64,000 nucleotides of DNA from Lycocorax pyrrhopterus obiensis (Eukaryota > Chordata > Aves > Passeriformes > Paradisaeidae). Each line of letters opens with the position of its first letter. Within the stretch, counting starts at the first letter, position 1. The stretch spans positions 3,527,136 through 3,591,135 of the forward strand of contig JACSVZ010000024.1 of NCBI GenBank assembly GCA_014706295.1, written 5' to 3'. A program made the translations under genes and the position numbers. The notes beneath the pieces were generated by a model. That model was given only the letters and a program-made list of their open reading frames with translations, had not been told where the DNA came from and ran no database searches. Positions 26,401 to 35,440 of the stretch are shown piece after piece.

Positions 26401-28623
26401 AAGCCCTTCTGCTACCTTTGATCATCTTTCAAGGCACAGCCAAAGATTCCTGAAGGAAGTCCTGACTCAGCTTGGTATAAATCCCGCTCCCAAGGCCCAT
26501 GTGGCTCAGCCCAGCATCCCACTGGGCAGCACTCACCTGTGCAGCAGCACCGAGCCAGAGCTTTGGTCCCATGAGGAGCTCTGTCAGCCTTCCAGCTACT
26601 TCCTTCTTTTGTCCAGCCATCCTTTCTGTGCTGTAATTATCCGTAATGACCTGGCTCCAGCTCCAGCTGGGAGTCTGGCCTGGAGGCTGAAGGTCGTTGC
26701 TCACGGCTCTGGGCCCATGCAGCACCTCCATGGGCATCAGATGAAATCAACTAATCTTTGTGTGGGGGCAAAAAACCCCTAAGCAGCTATGGTGCAACAT
26801 CTAAGAGAAGTTTCAAAAACGCCCTCTTTGTAATCCTGCCCCAGAGAAGCCCTGGGATCCCCAGGGTGCTGCCCAGAATGAGGAGCATTGCCAAGTTACA
26901 CGTGAGGGACAGACTGGGGGACAGTGTGGGAATCTGGGAATATAAAGGAAGAGAGACACAGCCACGGTGGGCTGCTCTGCTGGACGCCGTCAGGTTGCTT
27001 TGGGAAGGAGAGGAGCAGCTGTGGAGCACTCACCTGCCTGTGCCCAGGCTCAACTGCTGTGGCATTTTCTAGTACAGGACTGCTCCTGTCCTACCCTCTC
27101 TGATCTACGTGCACAAGACAAGGACTATCCATGACCTCCATACACCCATCTGTCACTAATCAAATCATTTAATACAAAATAAACGATTTGTGCTGGCCCT
27201 GCAGTAGGATCCAGGGGCTGAAGCTGAGGTTGGAGCCTTACAAGTGCCTGGTACCATCAGAAAGGCAAGAAGCAGCATCCTGAACTAACAGAATATTTCA
27301 TCCCAGCTACAGCTGAATTTAAACACTCCACAAAATCCAACCTCTTCTCTATGTGCTGGAGTCTGCAAAGAGCACAGAACAGCCACAGCTGAAACAGCCC
27401 TTTTTACCTGCTCCCTCCCAATAGCTTTGTGGGGCTTTTTAACTCCAGGTGCAAAGAGTCACCAGGTTGTGACATTTAATTTTATAACAAGTTCACAGAA
27501 ACAGCTGTCCTTCACTTAAGCAGTATGTAAAGAAATTTTCTTCTATGCCCTTTCACTAAATCTTATCTGTTTTGGTGTCAGGGGGGATAAAAATATCCTT
27601 AACACGAGCCACTCTTTTCTGTAACCATCTCTGGCACAGGCAGAAAGGTTCGGGTTGGGAGCTGGAGCCTTGGCCCTGCCCACAATCAACACCAACAACC
27701 ACCTCCTCCGAGACCGAGCTTGTGCCCAGTGCTTGGAGGAGACTGAGCAGTACCTCTGCCTCTCTGACTCGATGCTTAGGTAGGAGTAAAACGTCCCCTC
27801 CACCATGACACGGTGCTGAGACCCCAGGCCACGCTCAGGGGCGCCTTCTCATCGCCCCAGCGAGGCACCAGTTACATCACTGGTGCCCAGGGAGACACCG
27901 CAGCATCTCTGGGAGGGGCTGGTCCTGCCCCGGGCGTGCAGATCTGCCAGAGACTCTTCCATCTTTTCCTTACGATTCCGTGTTGATGACGGCTGTCACA
28001 TTCCCTGGCCAATCCCCCACTGCTCCTGCTGTACAAACAGCCAGAGCCCAGACACCACTGCAGTGGGCACGCAGGGAATCCCCCGCGTGTCCACCTCCCT
28101 GCAGCAGTCTCCGTCCTCGCTGCCTGCTGGCAGAGGCAACACCCAGGAACTTCTCTTTGATCTGTAGACCAGTAATGACTTGCAGTGTTCCTCCCCCAGT
28201 CCGCACACCCGGGCTCCCGGAGGCTGCTCCGGGATGGGTCTCTGGAGCAGAGTGCAGGACGGCGATCAGCCTTTCTCCCAGCACGGAGCACGCCGAGCTT
28301 GCTGCTGGGGAAAGCGACGGGCAAGGAAAATTAAAAAGATGAGCTGATACAGAGTAATAGTATGTTTGTAAGAAAATTAAAGATTTGCTCTTCAGCTGTT
28401 CCACGCTGGAGTTAGGAGACAGCTGGCAAATGGGAACGATTGGAAATGATGGAATAGATCAAATTATTTAAATGAGAAAAAAAGATATTGGTCCTAGCCT
28501 GGCCCAGCACGTTGACAAAGCAGCTCCCGGTCCGCGGCATGGGCAGCCCTTTGTCTCTGTCACCGAGGTCATTAAACTCCCGGCTGCGGAGCGCCGGCCG
28601 GGCGCCCGCCGCGGTACCGCCGC

Positions 28624-28682
28624 TGCAGCGGCCCCAGCCCCGGCCCCGGCCCGCCCGGCCCCGGCCCCAGACCCCCTGCCCC
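28624..28682 (-). promoter_or_regulatory. C-run cluster, potential G-quadruplex on the minus strand
   Basis: At least six CCCC runs spaced by 1-4 bases occur here. The complementary strand therefore meets the usual four-run G-quadruplex pattern, and the + strand could form an i-motif. It lies at the upstream shoulder of the CpG island. This is structural potential only. Confidence 0.5.
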
Positions 28683-28965
28683 GCCTTGCCCGGCACCCGC
28701 TGGCGGGGACGCCGGGGCCCCCGAGGTCGTAAAGGACCCCCGAGAGCTTGAGGGACACCGGGCACCCCGCGATCTGCGGGACAGGGGCCCGTCGGGGGCA
28801 GAGGGAACAGGAACACCCGGCGCTGCCGGGACCCCCGGAACCCTCGCACCACCGCCCCCCCGCCCCGCGGTGCCCGCCGAGGGTCCCCTTCGCCTCCCGC
28901 CCCGCGCCCGCCGCCGGCGCTGCCCTCGCCCCGGGGGAGCGGGCGGGTGCCGGTGCGTGCCGGGC

Positions 28966-29062
28966 TGTGTGTCGGGGTGTCAGCGGTGTGTCAGTGTGTC
29001 GGGGTGTGTGTCGGGGGTGTGTGTCAGGGGGTGTGAGTGTGTCGGTGTGTGCACGCTCCACT
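28966..29062 (+). repeat. TGTGTCGGGG-type low-complexity repeat
   Basis: About 100 bp is built from GTGTGTC and GGGGTGTG words with irregular spacing. It lies about 350 bp upstream of the GRIK3 start codon, inside the CpG island. Such tracts vary in length between individuals, so promoter length polymorphism is possible. Confidence 0.6.
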
Positions 29063-29288
29063 CCGGGGCTTTGCGCGAGCCGCGCATCAGCGGTAGGAGG
29101 GGACAGAGCCGCTCCTGGGGCGCACCGGCAGCCCCGGCTCCGCAGGTGCCGCCCGACCGGCACCGGCACCGCACGGCTCGGCCCGGAGCGGAACGGCCCG
29201 GCTCGGCTCGGCCCGGCGCGGAGGGAAACGGCCGGAGCTGTGGGCTCGGCGCGGCTGCCGCGGGACGGGCCGGCGCGGCCGCTCTAAG

Positions 29289-29384
29289 ATGTGCCATGAG
29301 CCGCCCGGCCCCGGCGCCGAGCGGCCGCTCCGCCTGAGCCCCGGGCAGCAGCCGCCCGCGTCCCCGCTGCCCCTGGGGCCGTAG
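29289..29384 (+). other. Upstream ORF, 31 codons, in the GRIK3 leader
   Basis: ATG at 29289 opens a 31-codon frame that stops at TAG 29382-29384, 29 bp before the GRIK3 start codon. It is in a different frame from GRIK3 and does not overlap it. If transcription begins upstream of 29289, this frame could reduce initiation at 29414. The peptide is proline-rich and resembles no known protein. Presence in the mature leader is inferred. Confidence 0.45.
29296..29337 (+). other. Upstream ORF, 13 codons, in the GRIK3 leader
   Basis: ATG at 29296 opens a 13-codon frame (MSRPAPAPSGRSA) ending in TGA at 29335-29337. It overlaps the 31-codon upstream ORF in another frame. Its start has G at +4. Like its neighbour, it matters only if the transcript starts upstream. 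Confidence 0.4.
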
Positions 29385-29413
29385 GGCCGCGCCGGCCCGC
29401 GCCCTCCCCAACG

Positions 29414-29528
29414 ATGCCCCATCTCTGGCCGGCGCTTTGCCGCGTCCTCTGGGAATACTGGGCAGCGCTCCTGGTCGGCGGCTTCTGGGGACACAGCTCG
29501 CACGGGATGCCGCATGTCATCCGGATCG
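29414..29528 (+). CDS. GRIK3: GRIK3 exon 1: signal peptide and mature N-terminus of kainate receptor GluK3
   Basis: GRIK3 encodes a subunit of the kainate-type, glutamate-gated cation channel at synapses. This exon gives 38 codons plus one base. Residues 1-31 form a signal peptide: a basic/polar start, a hydrophobic core including WEYWAALLVGGFW, then a small/polar cleavage region. Residues 32-38 read MPHVIRI, and the next exon completes the Gly of the MPHVIRIGG that begins mature mammalian GluK3. The WEYWA..LLV core and MPHVIRI are GluK3-specific as I know the family; GluK2 reads THVLRFG and GluK1 differs again. The start is firm: in-frame stops lie upstream at 29285 and 29297, with no in-frame ATG between them and 29414, and A occupies -3. 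The first ten residues differ from the mammalian sequence as I recall it. The protein continues outside the window; a full subunit is about 900 residues. Confidence 0.93.
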
Positions 29529-29534
29529 GTAAGG
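29529..29534 (+). other. GRIK3: Splice donor of GRIK3 exon 1
   Basis: The exon/intron junction reads ATCG|GTAAGG, a near-consensus U2 donor. The intron is phase 1, splitting a Gly codon after its first base. This fits the known first exon junction in the GRIK family, just before the GIFEY motif. Confidence 0.9.
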
Positions 29535-29599
29535 GCCGGCGGCGGCGGGAGAACTTCGGGGCCGGGGCGGAGAACGCGCTGCCCGGGGCCGCGGCGGGG

Positions 29600-29725
29600 G
29601 ATGCGGTACCGGGGCTGCGAGATGCGCTGTCCGATGCCGGGGCAGAGGTTCCCCCGGCGAAGGATGCCCTGGCCGGGGCTGGGGACGCTCTGCCTGTGCC
29701 GGGGCGGAAGGTGCCGGCGGCGCGG
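29600..29725 (+). repeat. Degenerate 21-bp tandem array, about 6 units
   Basis: Six consecutive 21-bp units start at 29600, 29621, 29642, 29663, 29684 and 29705. Four of them begin GA(T/C)GC; the last unit is the most divergent. The units are GC-rich. Read in the GRIK3 exon-1 frame they give seven-residue units such as DAVPGLR, DALSDAG, DALAGAG and DALPVPG. The array starts 72 bp past the splice donor. It resembles the 24-bp array that follows, suggesting a shared origin. Confidence 0.7.
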
Positions 29726-29832
29726 CGAGGCGGGGGCTGTGTCCCAGAACGGATCGGGCAGCGCTCTCGGTGCGAGCAGCCGCCCCGGGCACGGTGCGAT
29801 GGGGGTGCTGGGCACCTTGGGAAGAGGAGAGG

Positions 29833-30119
29833 AGAATGCTGTACCTCCGGAGAGTGGGGTGCTAATTCCCCGGAGAAGAGGAATGCTTTGCTCCCGGAGA
29901 GGACGAATGCTTTGCCTCTGGAGAGGGAGGATGCTGAACCCCCAAAGACGAGGGATGCCGAGCATCCAGAGAGGGGGGATGTTGATTCCCTGGAGAAGGA
30001 TGATTTTTGATCACAGAGGTGGGGGATGCCGAGCCCCTGGAGCGGGGGGATGCTGAGCTTGTGACGAGGAGGGCTGCGGTACCCGGTGTGAGGAGGGGTG
30101 TTGAGCCTGCTGCAATAGG
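29833..30119 (+). repeat. Degenerate 24-bp tandem array, 12 units in strict register
   Basis: Twelve units of approximate consensus GATGCTGAGCCCCTGGAGAG follow each other. Starts at 29881, 29905, 29929, 29953, 29977, 30001, 30025, 30049, 30073 and 30097 fit exact 24-bp spacing although the units differ at many positions. The + strand is G-rich (many GGGG runs). In the exon-1 frame the units encode eight-residue repeats (NALLPERT, NALPLERE, DAEPPKTR, DAEHPERG) until a TGA in the eighth unit at 30008. The minus strand is open across the array as well. This is most simply an old minisatellite at the start of intron 1. Confidence 0.8.
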
Positions 30120-31627
30120 GTGCTGTGCAGAGGTGCTTCGACCCAGGGCTGAATGTGCCCAGCACAAGGGACGGACAGCCCGGGGCGGGGGGCCCAAGGC
30201 ACTGAGTCCCGCTGCCTGGAGGATGCCAGTGGGCTGGCTGCGCTGCAGCTGCTGCTGAGGACCAGGCGTGTTTCATTAAATTGCTGAGGTTCTGGGGAAA
30301 ATTAATTTTTAATAATGTTACATAAAGTAATTGCACAGATAACATCCTGGGAATGAGTCTGCGATCTTTCTTTTTCTAATTAAACGAGATACTTGTTTTA
30401 ATCATGTCATGTAAAGAACAGCGCTGATTTCTGTTACATCCCATGCACTTTGCCATTGGTACACATTCCTAGGGATTTGCTGTCTGCCCACTAAAAATTA
30501 CAAGGACGGGTTTACCTGCCTTTTCAGGGTTCAAATTTTAACTCAGAGAAACCAGTGAAAACTGAATAGATTTGTGAGTATTTTAAAGTGGAAAAAATGG
30601 GTCTTACTTATCCCAGTGCAACTGCACAGCAGCAATATGAAAGCCAGAAAGAGAAAAATGCTGGTCCTGAGGGACAGGTGCTTTTTGAAGTGAAACACTG
30701 TCACCTCCAGCACGGCTCGGAGTGGCTGCATGGCCCAGATCGTCTCATGGACAAGGGCTTGATTCCTGCAGTGTGAGCATCTGGTCTCCCCCAGACTTCT
30801 GTGAATGGGGCGCTCCAGGCAGTTGTTGTCCCGTGCACATTGTAGCGCCAGAAATATTGGTGGGAAAGGTTAATGCATTGCCTCCGGGGCCTTGGGCCCT
30901 GGCGGCTGATGAACTTTCACGAGAGCCAAGCTTCTTAGTATGCTCAGCCTCCGCCTGGAACAGCTGGAAATGTTTTGTGCCACAGAAACCCACTCCCAGG
31001 AATGCTCCGTTGCTGCTGACAGGGCGCGCTGGGCTTCGCCAGTCCCACTGCAGGAGCGGAGAGGAGGCGTCCTGTTGTGTGAGCCCCCCCTCGTCTGTCA
31101 CCAGCCTGTTCCCACCAAGAGCACCGCAGTGCTGTGGCGGAGTTTCCCTTCCCGACAGGTCCCAGGGCTCAGATCCCCATCGTGACCGTGAGCCGCGTGC
31201 GGGGGGGCTGTCGCAGCTGGGCTGCTGGGCTGGCAGCTCCTCCTGCTTTCGGCTTGGCAGCAGCGGGCCTGATTCTTGGTGGGCAGACCCGGCTGCTGGC
31301 AGGCTGTCGCTCCGAGAAGGCGGGCGAGGGGCAGCTGCAGCTGTGGCAGATGCTCGCGGGGGAACGGGCTGAGGCCGCTGGGGCTGGCGGGTGCTGAGAC
31401 TCCCGGGAATACTCGCGTGGCTCATGGGGGATATTCAGGCTCAGGAATGTCCCTGGGGCTCTGTGGAGCTGTTTAGTCTCTCAGTGCCTCAGTTGTCCTG
31501 AAAATGGATTTTCTAGTCAAGGCTCAAAGCAATTGCATGAAAGGACAGAGGAGATTTCAATGCAGAGACTGCTGCCAGCCCTCCACGAAAGCACTTGGGT
31601 CTGCTGCAGCTCTGCTCCCCTTCCCCG

Positions 31628-31717
31628 GGCAGGCAGGAAGGCAGGGATGGAGGCAGGCAAGGAGGGAGGAAGGCAGGCAGGGAGGGATGGAGGCAGGCGG
31701 GCAGGAAGGAAGGAAGG
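31628..31717 (+). repeat. Polypurine GGCAGG/GGAAGG low-complexity tract
   Basis: About 90 bp of nearly pure G/A plus GGCAGG words includes two spaced copies of AGGGATGGAGGCAGGC. The tract has potential for G-quadruplex or triplex structure and for length polymorphism. Open frames over it are rich in R/G or P/S/L on the two strands and are artefacts. Confidence 0.75.
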
Positions 31718-32439
31718 GCTGCCCGCTGCAGGAGCACAGCTGTGCCACTGCCAGCACTGCCGTGCCTTCCACAGGAACGGTCTCGCTTTACCTGCTGAGA
31801 AATCCCACAACAGTCAGCCCCTCATCGAGCTACCTTCTTGATCACTAAAATAAGAAAATCAAAAGATAAGAAAAAGGCTTTAATCGGGGCTGCAGGGAGA
31901 TCTGTGTTTACCTTCTCTCTCAGCTAAAACTGGCATCATTTTGTGACCTCTTTTTTCAGCCCACTGGAAAACTGCAGCTTCTTGCCCTGCATTAATTTGT
32001 GCAAAGCTGCCCTGGCTTTCAAGTAATTATTTTAATTATTAGGCTATGCCAAGAAGTGGAGAGCACTTAAGTAACTATTGGTTTAGCACTGAAAATCAAA
32101 CCAGAGAGAAAGCAGGTAACTTCTCAAAGCTCTCTTTTTTCCCTGTGAACCTGACTATTAAGATAAATACAGGGAGAGGTATCTAAGAAAGGGAAGGAAA
32201 AGCCAAAAGCGCTCTTTCTCTAGCCAGTAAAATATAAATATTTAATCGACACATCTAAGCATAATCTATACATGCACTCGTACAAAGAAAATCTGTGCCT
32301 TGTTACTGGATGGGTTTTTTAAGCAGGAGTTTGTATCTGAAGCTTATTAAACAGCTGCTTGCTTATTACGCAATCTGTTAAATATTTGAAAATGCCATAC
32401 CAAAAAACACCATCCAGAGCTGCTCCAAGCGCTCAATTC

Positions 32440-32830
32440 AGCCCCGAGTCACTCCGAATAGAGACAGATAAGGGTAGTGGTGCGAGGAGTTGCCCCGTGT
32501 TTACACCCGGTGACGGAGCCTGCGCTGCCGCCAGTCCCCACTGCGGCTGAGCTCCGGGAGATTACGCTTGGTGTGAAGAGCTGCACGGAGCAGCTGAGTA
32601 TTTGCGATATCGTGCCCCTCGTCTCTAGAAGCAGCGAGAGCGAGGTGATTACGATACCGTGGAGAGCCCATTTGCCTAACCTTTCACTTGGATTAAAAAG
32701 CGGTAGTAGCACCCTTTAAACGCGACAGACGAGAGCTTGATGCCATTTTGTAGAGCTGATGGCACCGTCCCTAACAAAGCAGGGCGGGATGACTGGAATC
32801 GGTGGCGCAGGTGGAGCAGGACTGGCGGCT
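32440..32830 (+). promoter_or_regulatory. Intronic CpG-enriched, non-repetitive patch
   Basis: About 390 bp holds noticeably more CpG than its flanks, mixed with AT-rich motifs such as GATTACG, GATATCG and TTTAAACGCG. It has no repeat structure and no recognisable coding. This texture is seen in enhancers or weak alternative promoters. Located 3 kb into intron 1. Confidence 0.3.
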
Positions 32831-34470
32831 CCAGCAGACCCATTCCAGCCACCTCTGCTTTGCTGAAGCATCATCAGAAATTACTCCGAGCGACTATTTT
32901 GATGGATGGTGTGTTAGTGAGACACACGTGCGGATCAGATGCCAATGGGTTGAGATCAGTAAATTGTAAAGAACAGACCCCCAACACGGGCCAGGCAGCA
33001 GGAGCTGGATGTGGGGAGTCCTGGCTGGGTTTGCACTCAGGTGCTGCTGAGAAGGTGACACCACAGCCACGCCGCCCCGCTGCCATCACTGCCCTTGGCC
33101 ACCTACTGCTGCCAGGACTGCAGCTGATGTGGTGCCTGCCCCCCTCTGTGGGCAGGGGGACAGGCAGTGCCCCAGCCCACCCTGCCCTTGGGTCATCCCA
33201 ACCCCAGCTGTGTGCTCACCTTGCCCCTCTGCAGGAGGAGTGTGCTGGGCCAGGGAATGGGTTCATTTTCCTTGCTATGTTTTAAAAGGCATCACCTCCA
33301 CTTTTGTGCCAGGTTTTTTACTAAGGTTCTATTCCTGCTGATATTTGTGGCAATAATCCCGCCTCAAGCATGTCTGACAGTCCCACTGCTGTATCCCTTG
33401 AAGTTGCTGTGAGCAGGATCAGTCTTCAGCAAAGCTTTTAAACAAACAACCCTGCATGAGGAATTTATTGGATTTTATTTCTTGTAGTGTCTTTCTAAGT
33501 TGCATTTGTGTAGAGAAGGGGTCAGAGCATTGATTGTTTGTATGATTTGCAAGTAACACAGAAAATACAATAAAATTGGAGTCTGTGTGAGAAAAATATC
33601 ATTGATTATTTTATATAAATACATAGAAAACAAATTCTGTGGATAATTATCCTGCTCTGTGTGATTGGCTTTTCTGAGGCTTATTATGCCTGTCAGGAAT
33701 TTTATTTTGAAACCACCTTCCCACACTCTGCAAATGAAGTTGTATTTTTAAAAATAAAGGCAGAAATAGGCTTTTCCAGGCTGAAAAGGCAGCGCCCAGG
33801 GGCTGGGAGCTGCACAGCCATGGGGGACATGAATGCTGGAGTGGGAATCCTCAGAAAGGCAGCTCAAGGGTTTTTCTGCTCAGCCTGTGCCTGGTGACCA
33901 GAGTGGCTAGTGTTCTTTGGGGAGGCTGGCAGGATGGCACAGCGTTGGATGACACCAGGGTGTTTTTAAATCTCTCTGTTGCCCTTGTAGCTTCTCCTGC
34001 ATTCCCTTGGGCATTTCTGTGACCATGCACCCACTGCTCAAGCATTTAATGGTTGATAAAGTTATTTCAGGTCATGAGACGTTTTGTGTGTCAGATAACA
34101 CATTCTGGTAATTTCAGCAGGATAGGAGGGCGGCAGTGTAAATTGTTTGGTGGTAAATTAATTCTGAATACATTTGAATAACAATGTTAACTCTTTATCG
34201 CAGAATAGTCCAATTATTTGATCTTGGCGTTCTCTTGAGAATTTCATACAGGAAATGAAGATCAAACCACGAACCAGAAAAGAATAGACTCTCATTTATC
34301 ACGAGGCAGGAGAGACACCAAACCAGACAGTTCACTGCTGGGCTGCTGCCCCAGGGCACATGGACAGCCCTCGGGCTGGAGGCAGCAGGGTGTGTGCACA
34401 GATTGAGGGGTGAAGGAGCCTTGTGTGGTGGGCTTGTTGTGCACGGAGAGAGGTGGATGCACATACTTGA

Positions 34471-34910
34471 CACTGGGACACACTGACGCACCCTGGAGCA
34501 CACTGACACACACTGGGGCACACTGACACACTCTGGGGCACACTGACACACCCTGCGGCACCCTGACACACCCTGGGACACACCGATACACCCTGGGACA
34601 CACTGACACACCCTGGGGCACACTGACACACACTGGGGCACACTGACACACCCTGGGGCACCCTGACACACCCTGGAGCACACCGATACACCCTGGGACA
34701 CACTGACACACTCTGGGGCACCCTGACACACCCTGGGGCACCCTGACACACCCTGGGGCACACTGACACACTCTGGGGCACACTGACACACACTGGGACA
34801 CACTGACACACCCTGGGGCACACCGATACACCCTGGGGCACACTGACACACCCTGAGGCACACTGACACACCCTGGGGCACACTGACACACACTGGGACA
34901 CACTGACACA
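34471..34910. repeat. 20-bp minisatellite, about 22 copies
   Basis: The unit CACTGACACACCCTGGGGCA repeats with exact 20-bp spacing and no indels for 440 bp. Variants include a GGGACA ending, a CACACTGGGG middle, and CACCGATACA at 34581, 34681 and 34821. Because 20 is not a multiple of 3, all three minus-strand frames stay open, giving CVSVPQG-like repeats that are not genes. The low divergence suggests a young, probably length-variable locus. Confidence 0.97.
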
Positions 34911-35204
34911 TGTGTCTGTGGCATGGGAGCTGCCTCTCGTGCTGCAGTGTCATGTCTGGTTTTATCACCAGCAGGTGCAAATCCACCTCTATGAACTTAA
35001 TCTCTCCACCTCTGATGTTTTTATTAATGAAACTAAGCGGCGGTTGATGTTAGGAAAAGGTTCCTGTAAAGCCTGCACGGCGCAGCCACGCACGGAGCGA
35101 CACTAAAGCCATTCTGTCTCCAGCAAAGCTGGGTCCCTTTTTTCCCGGAAAATGAAGTGCTCCTTGGGTACAGAGCAGCAGTTTCACTGAAGCAGCACTC
35201 CTAA

Positions 35205-35440
35205 AGGAAGTCCAGCTGTCCCGCCTGTCGCGATACGCCGCTGGCGCCCAGCCGGGCCCCGCATCGGCAGAGGGCACTGCCCCGCCGCGGCTCCCGCCGC
35301 CCTCCTCCCGGACCAGCCTCCAGCGCGGATTTCCCAGCACTTGCACGGCGCCGCTGTGCCAGAAGAGCTGCGGTGCTGGAGTCTCTCGTGGAGACAAGGT
35401 ATCACATACGCCCGGCGCGGCGCGGTGTTTGTAGCCGGCA
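35205..35440. promoter_or_regulatory. Intronic mini CpG island
   Basis: About 235 bp has very high CpG density (GTCGCGATACGCCG, GCCGCGG, GCGCGGCGCGG). It lies about 6 kb into intron 1, and its flanks have ordinary composition. Near 35399 the + strand reads GAGACAAG|GTATCA, a plausible splice donor at its edge. On the minus strand a 167-codon frame (35050-35553) crosses it. Such isolated islands often mark alternative promoters or noncoding RNA starts. There is no direct evidence here. Confidence 0.4.

Larger units (their letters stand above)
13000..28469. other. Proximal upstream intergenic DNA, no gene recognised
   Basis: About 15 kb lies between the CR1 remnant and the GRIK3 CpG island. 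No frame gives a recognisable protein. It contains a clustered homeodomain-like motif (17845-17896), a T10/A10 inverted repeat (about 23099-23125), a CpG-enriched patch at about 24290-24600, and AT-rich non-repetitive DNA at about 25490-26400. The remainder is ordinary single-copy sequence. Confidence 0.6.
28560..29800 (+). promoter_or_regulatory. GRIK3: CpG island promoter of GRIK3
   Basis: GC content and CpG density rise sharply at about 28560, stay high through exon 1, and fall off by about 29800. Several Sp1-like GC boxes are visible, including GGGCGGG at 28941-28947 and CCGCCCC near 28853. There is no convincing TATA box near a likely start site, as is usual for CpG-island promoters. The transcription start is not fixed by sequence and probably lies within the few hundred bases before 29414. 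The + strand is C-rich upstream (28624-28680) and G-rich downstream of the exon, a strand asymmetry common at such promoters. Divergent transcription is possible but unproven. Confidence 0.8.

Noticed and set aside
28468..29169. Minus-strand frame of 233 codons and several plus-strand frames in the CpG island
   Set aside because: GC-rich DNA lacks stop codons. The proteins are low-complexity R/G/P/A and overlap in many frames.
29284..30345. Minus-strand frame of 353 codons antisense to GRIK3 exon 1
   Set aside because: It crosses the CpG island and the 21/24-bp arrays, and its length is explained by GC content and stop-free repeats. Antisense transcription is possible but unsupported.
34195..34986. 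Overlapping minus-strand open frames up to 263 codons (CVSVPQG repeats)
   Set aside because: All three frames are open over the 20-bp minisatellite. This is what a stop-free unit whose length is not a multiple of 3 produces, not a gene.
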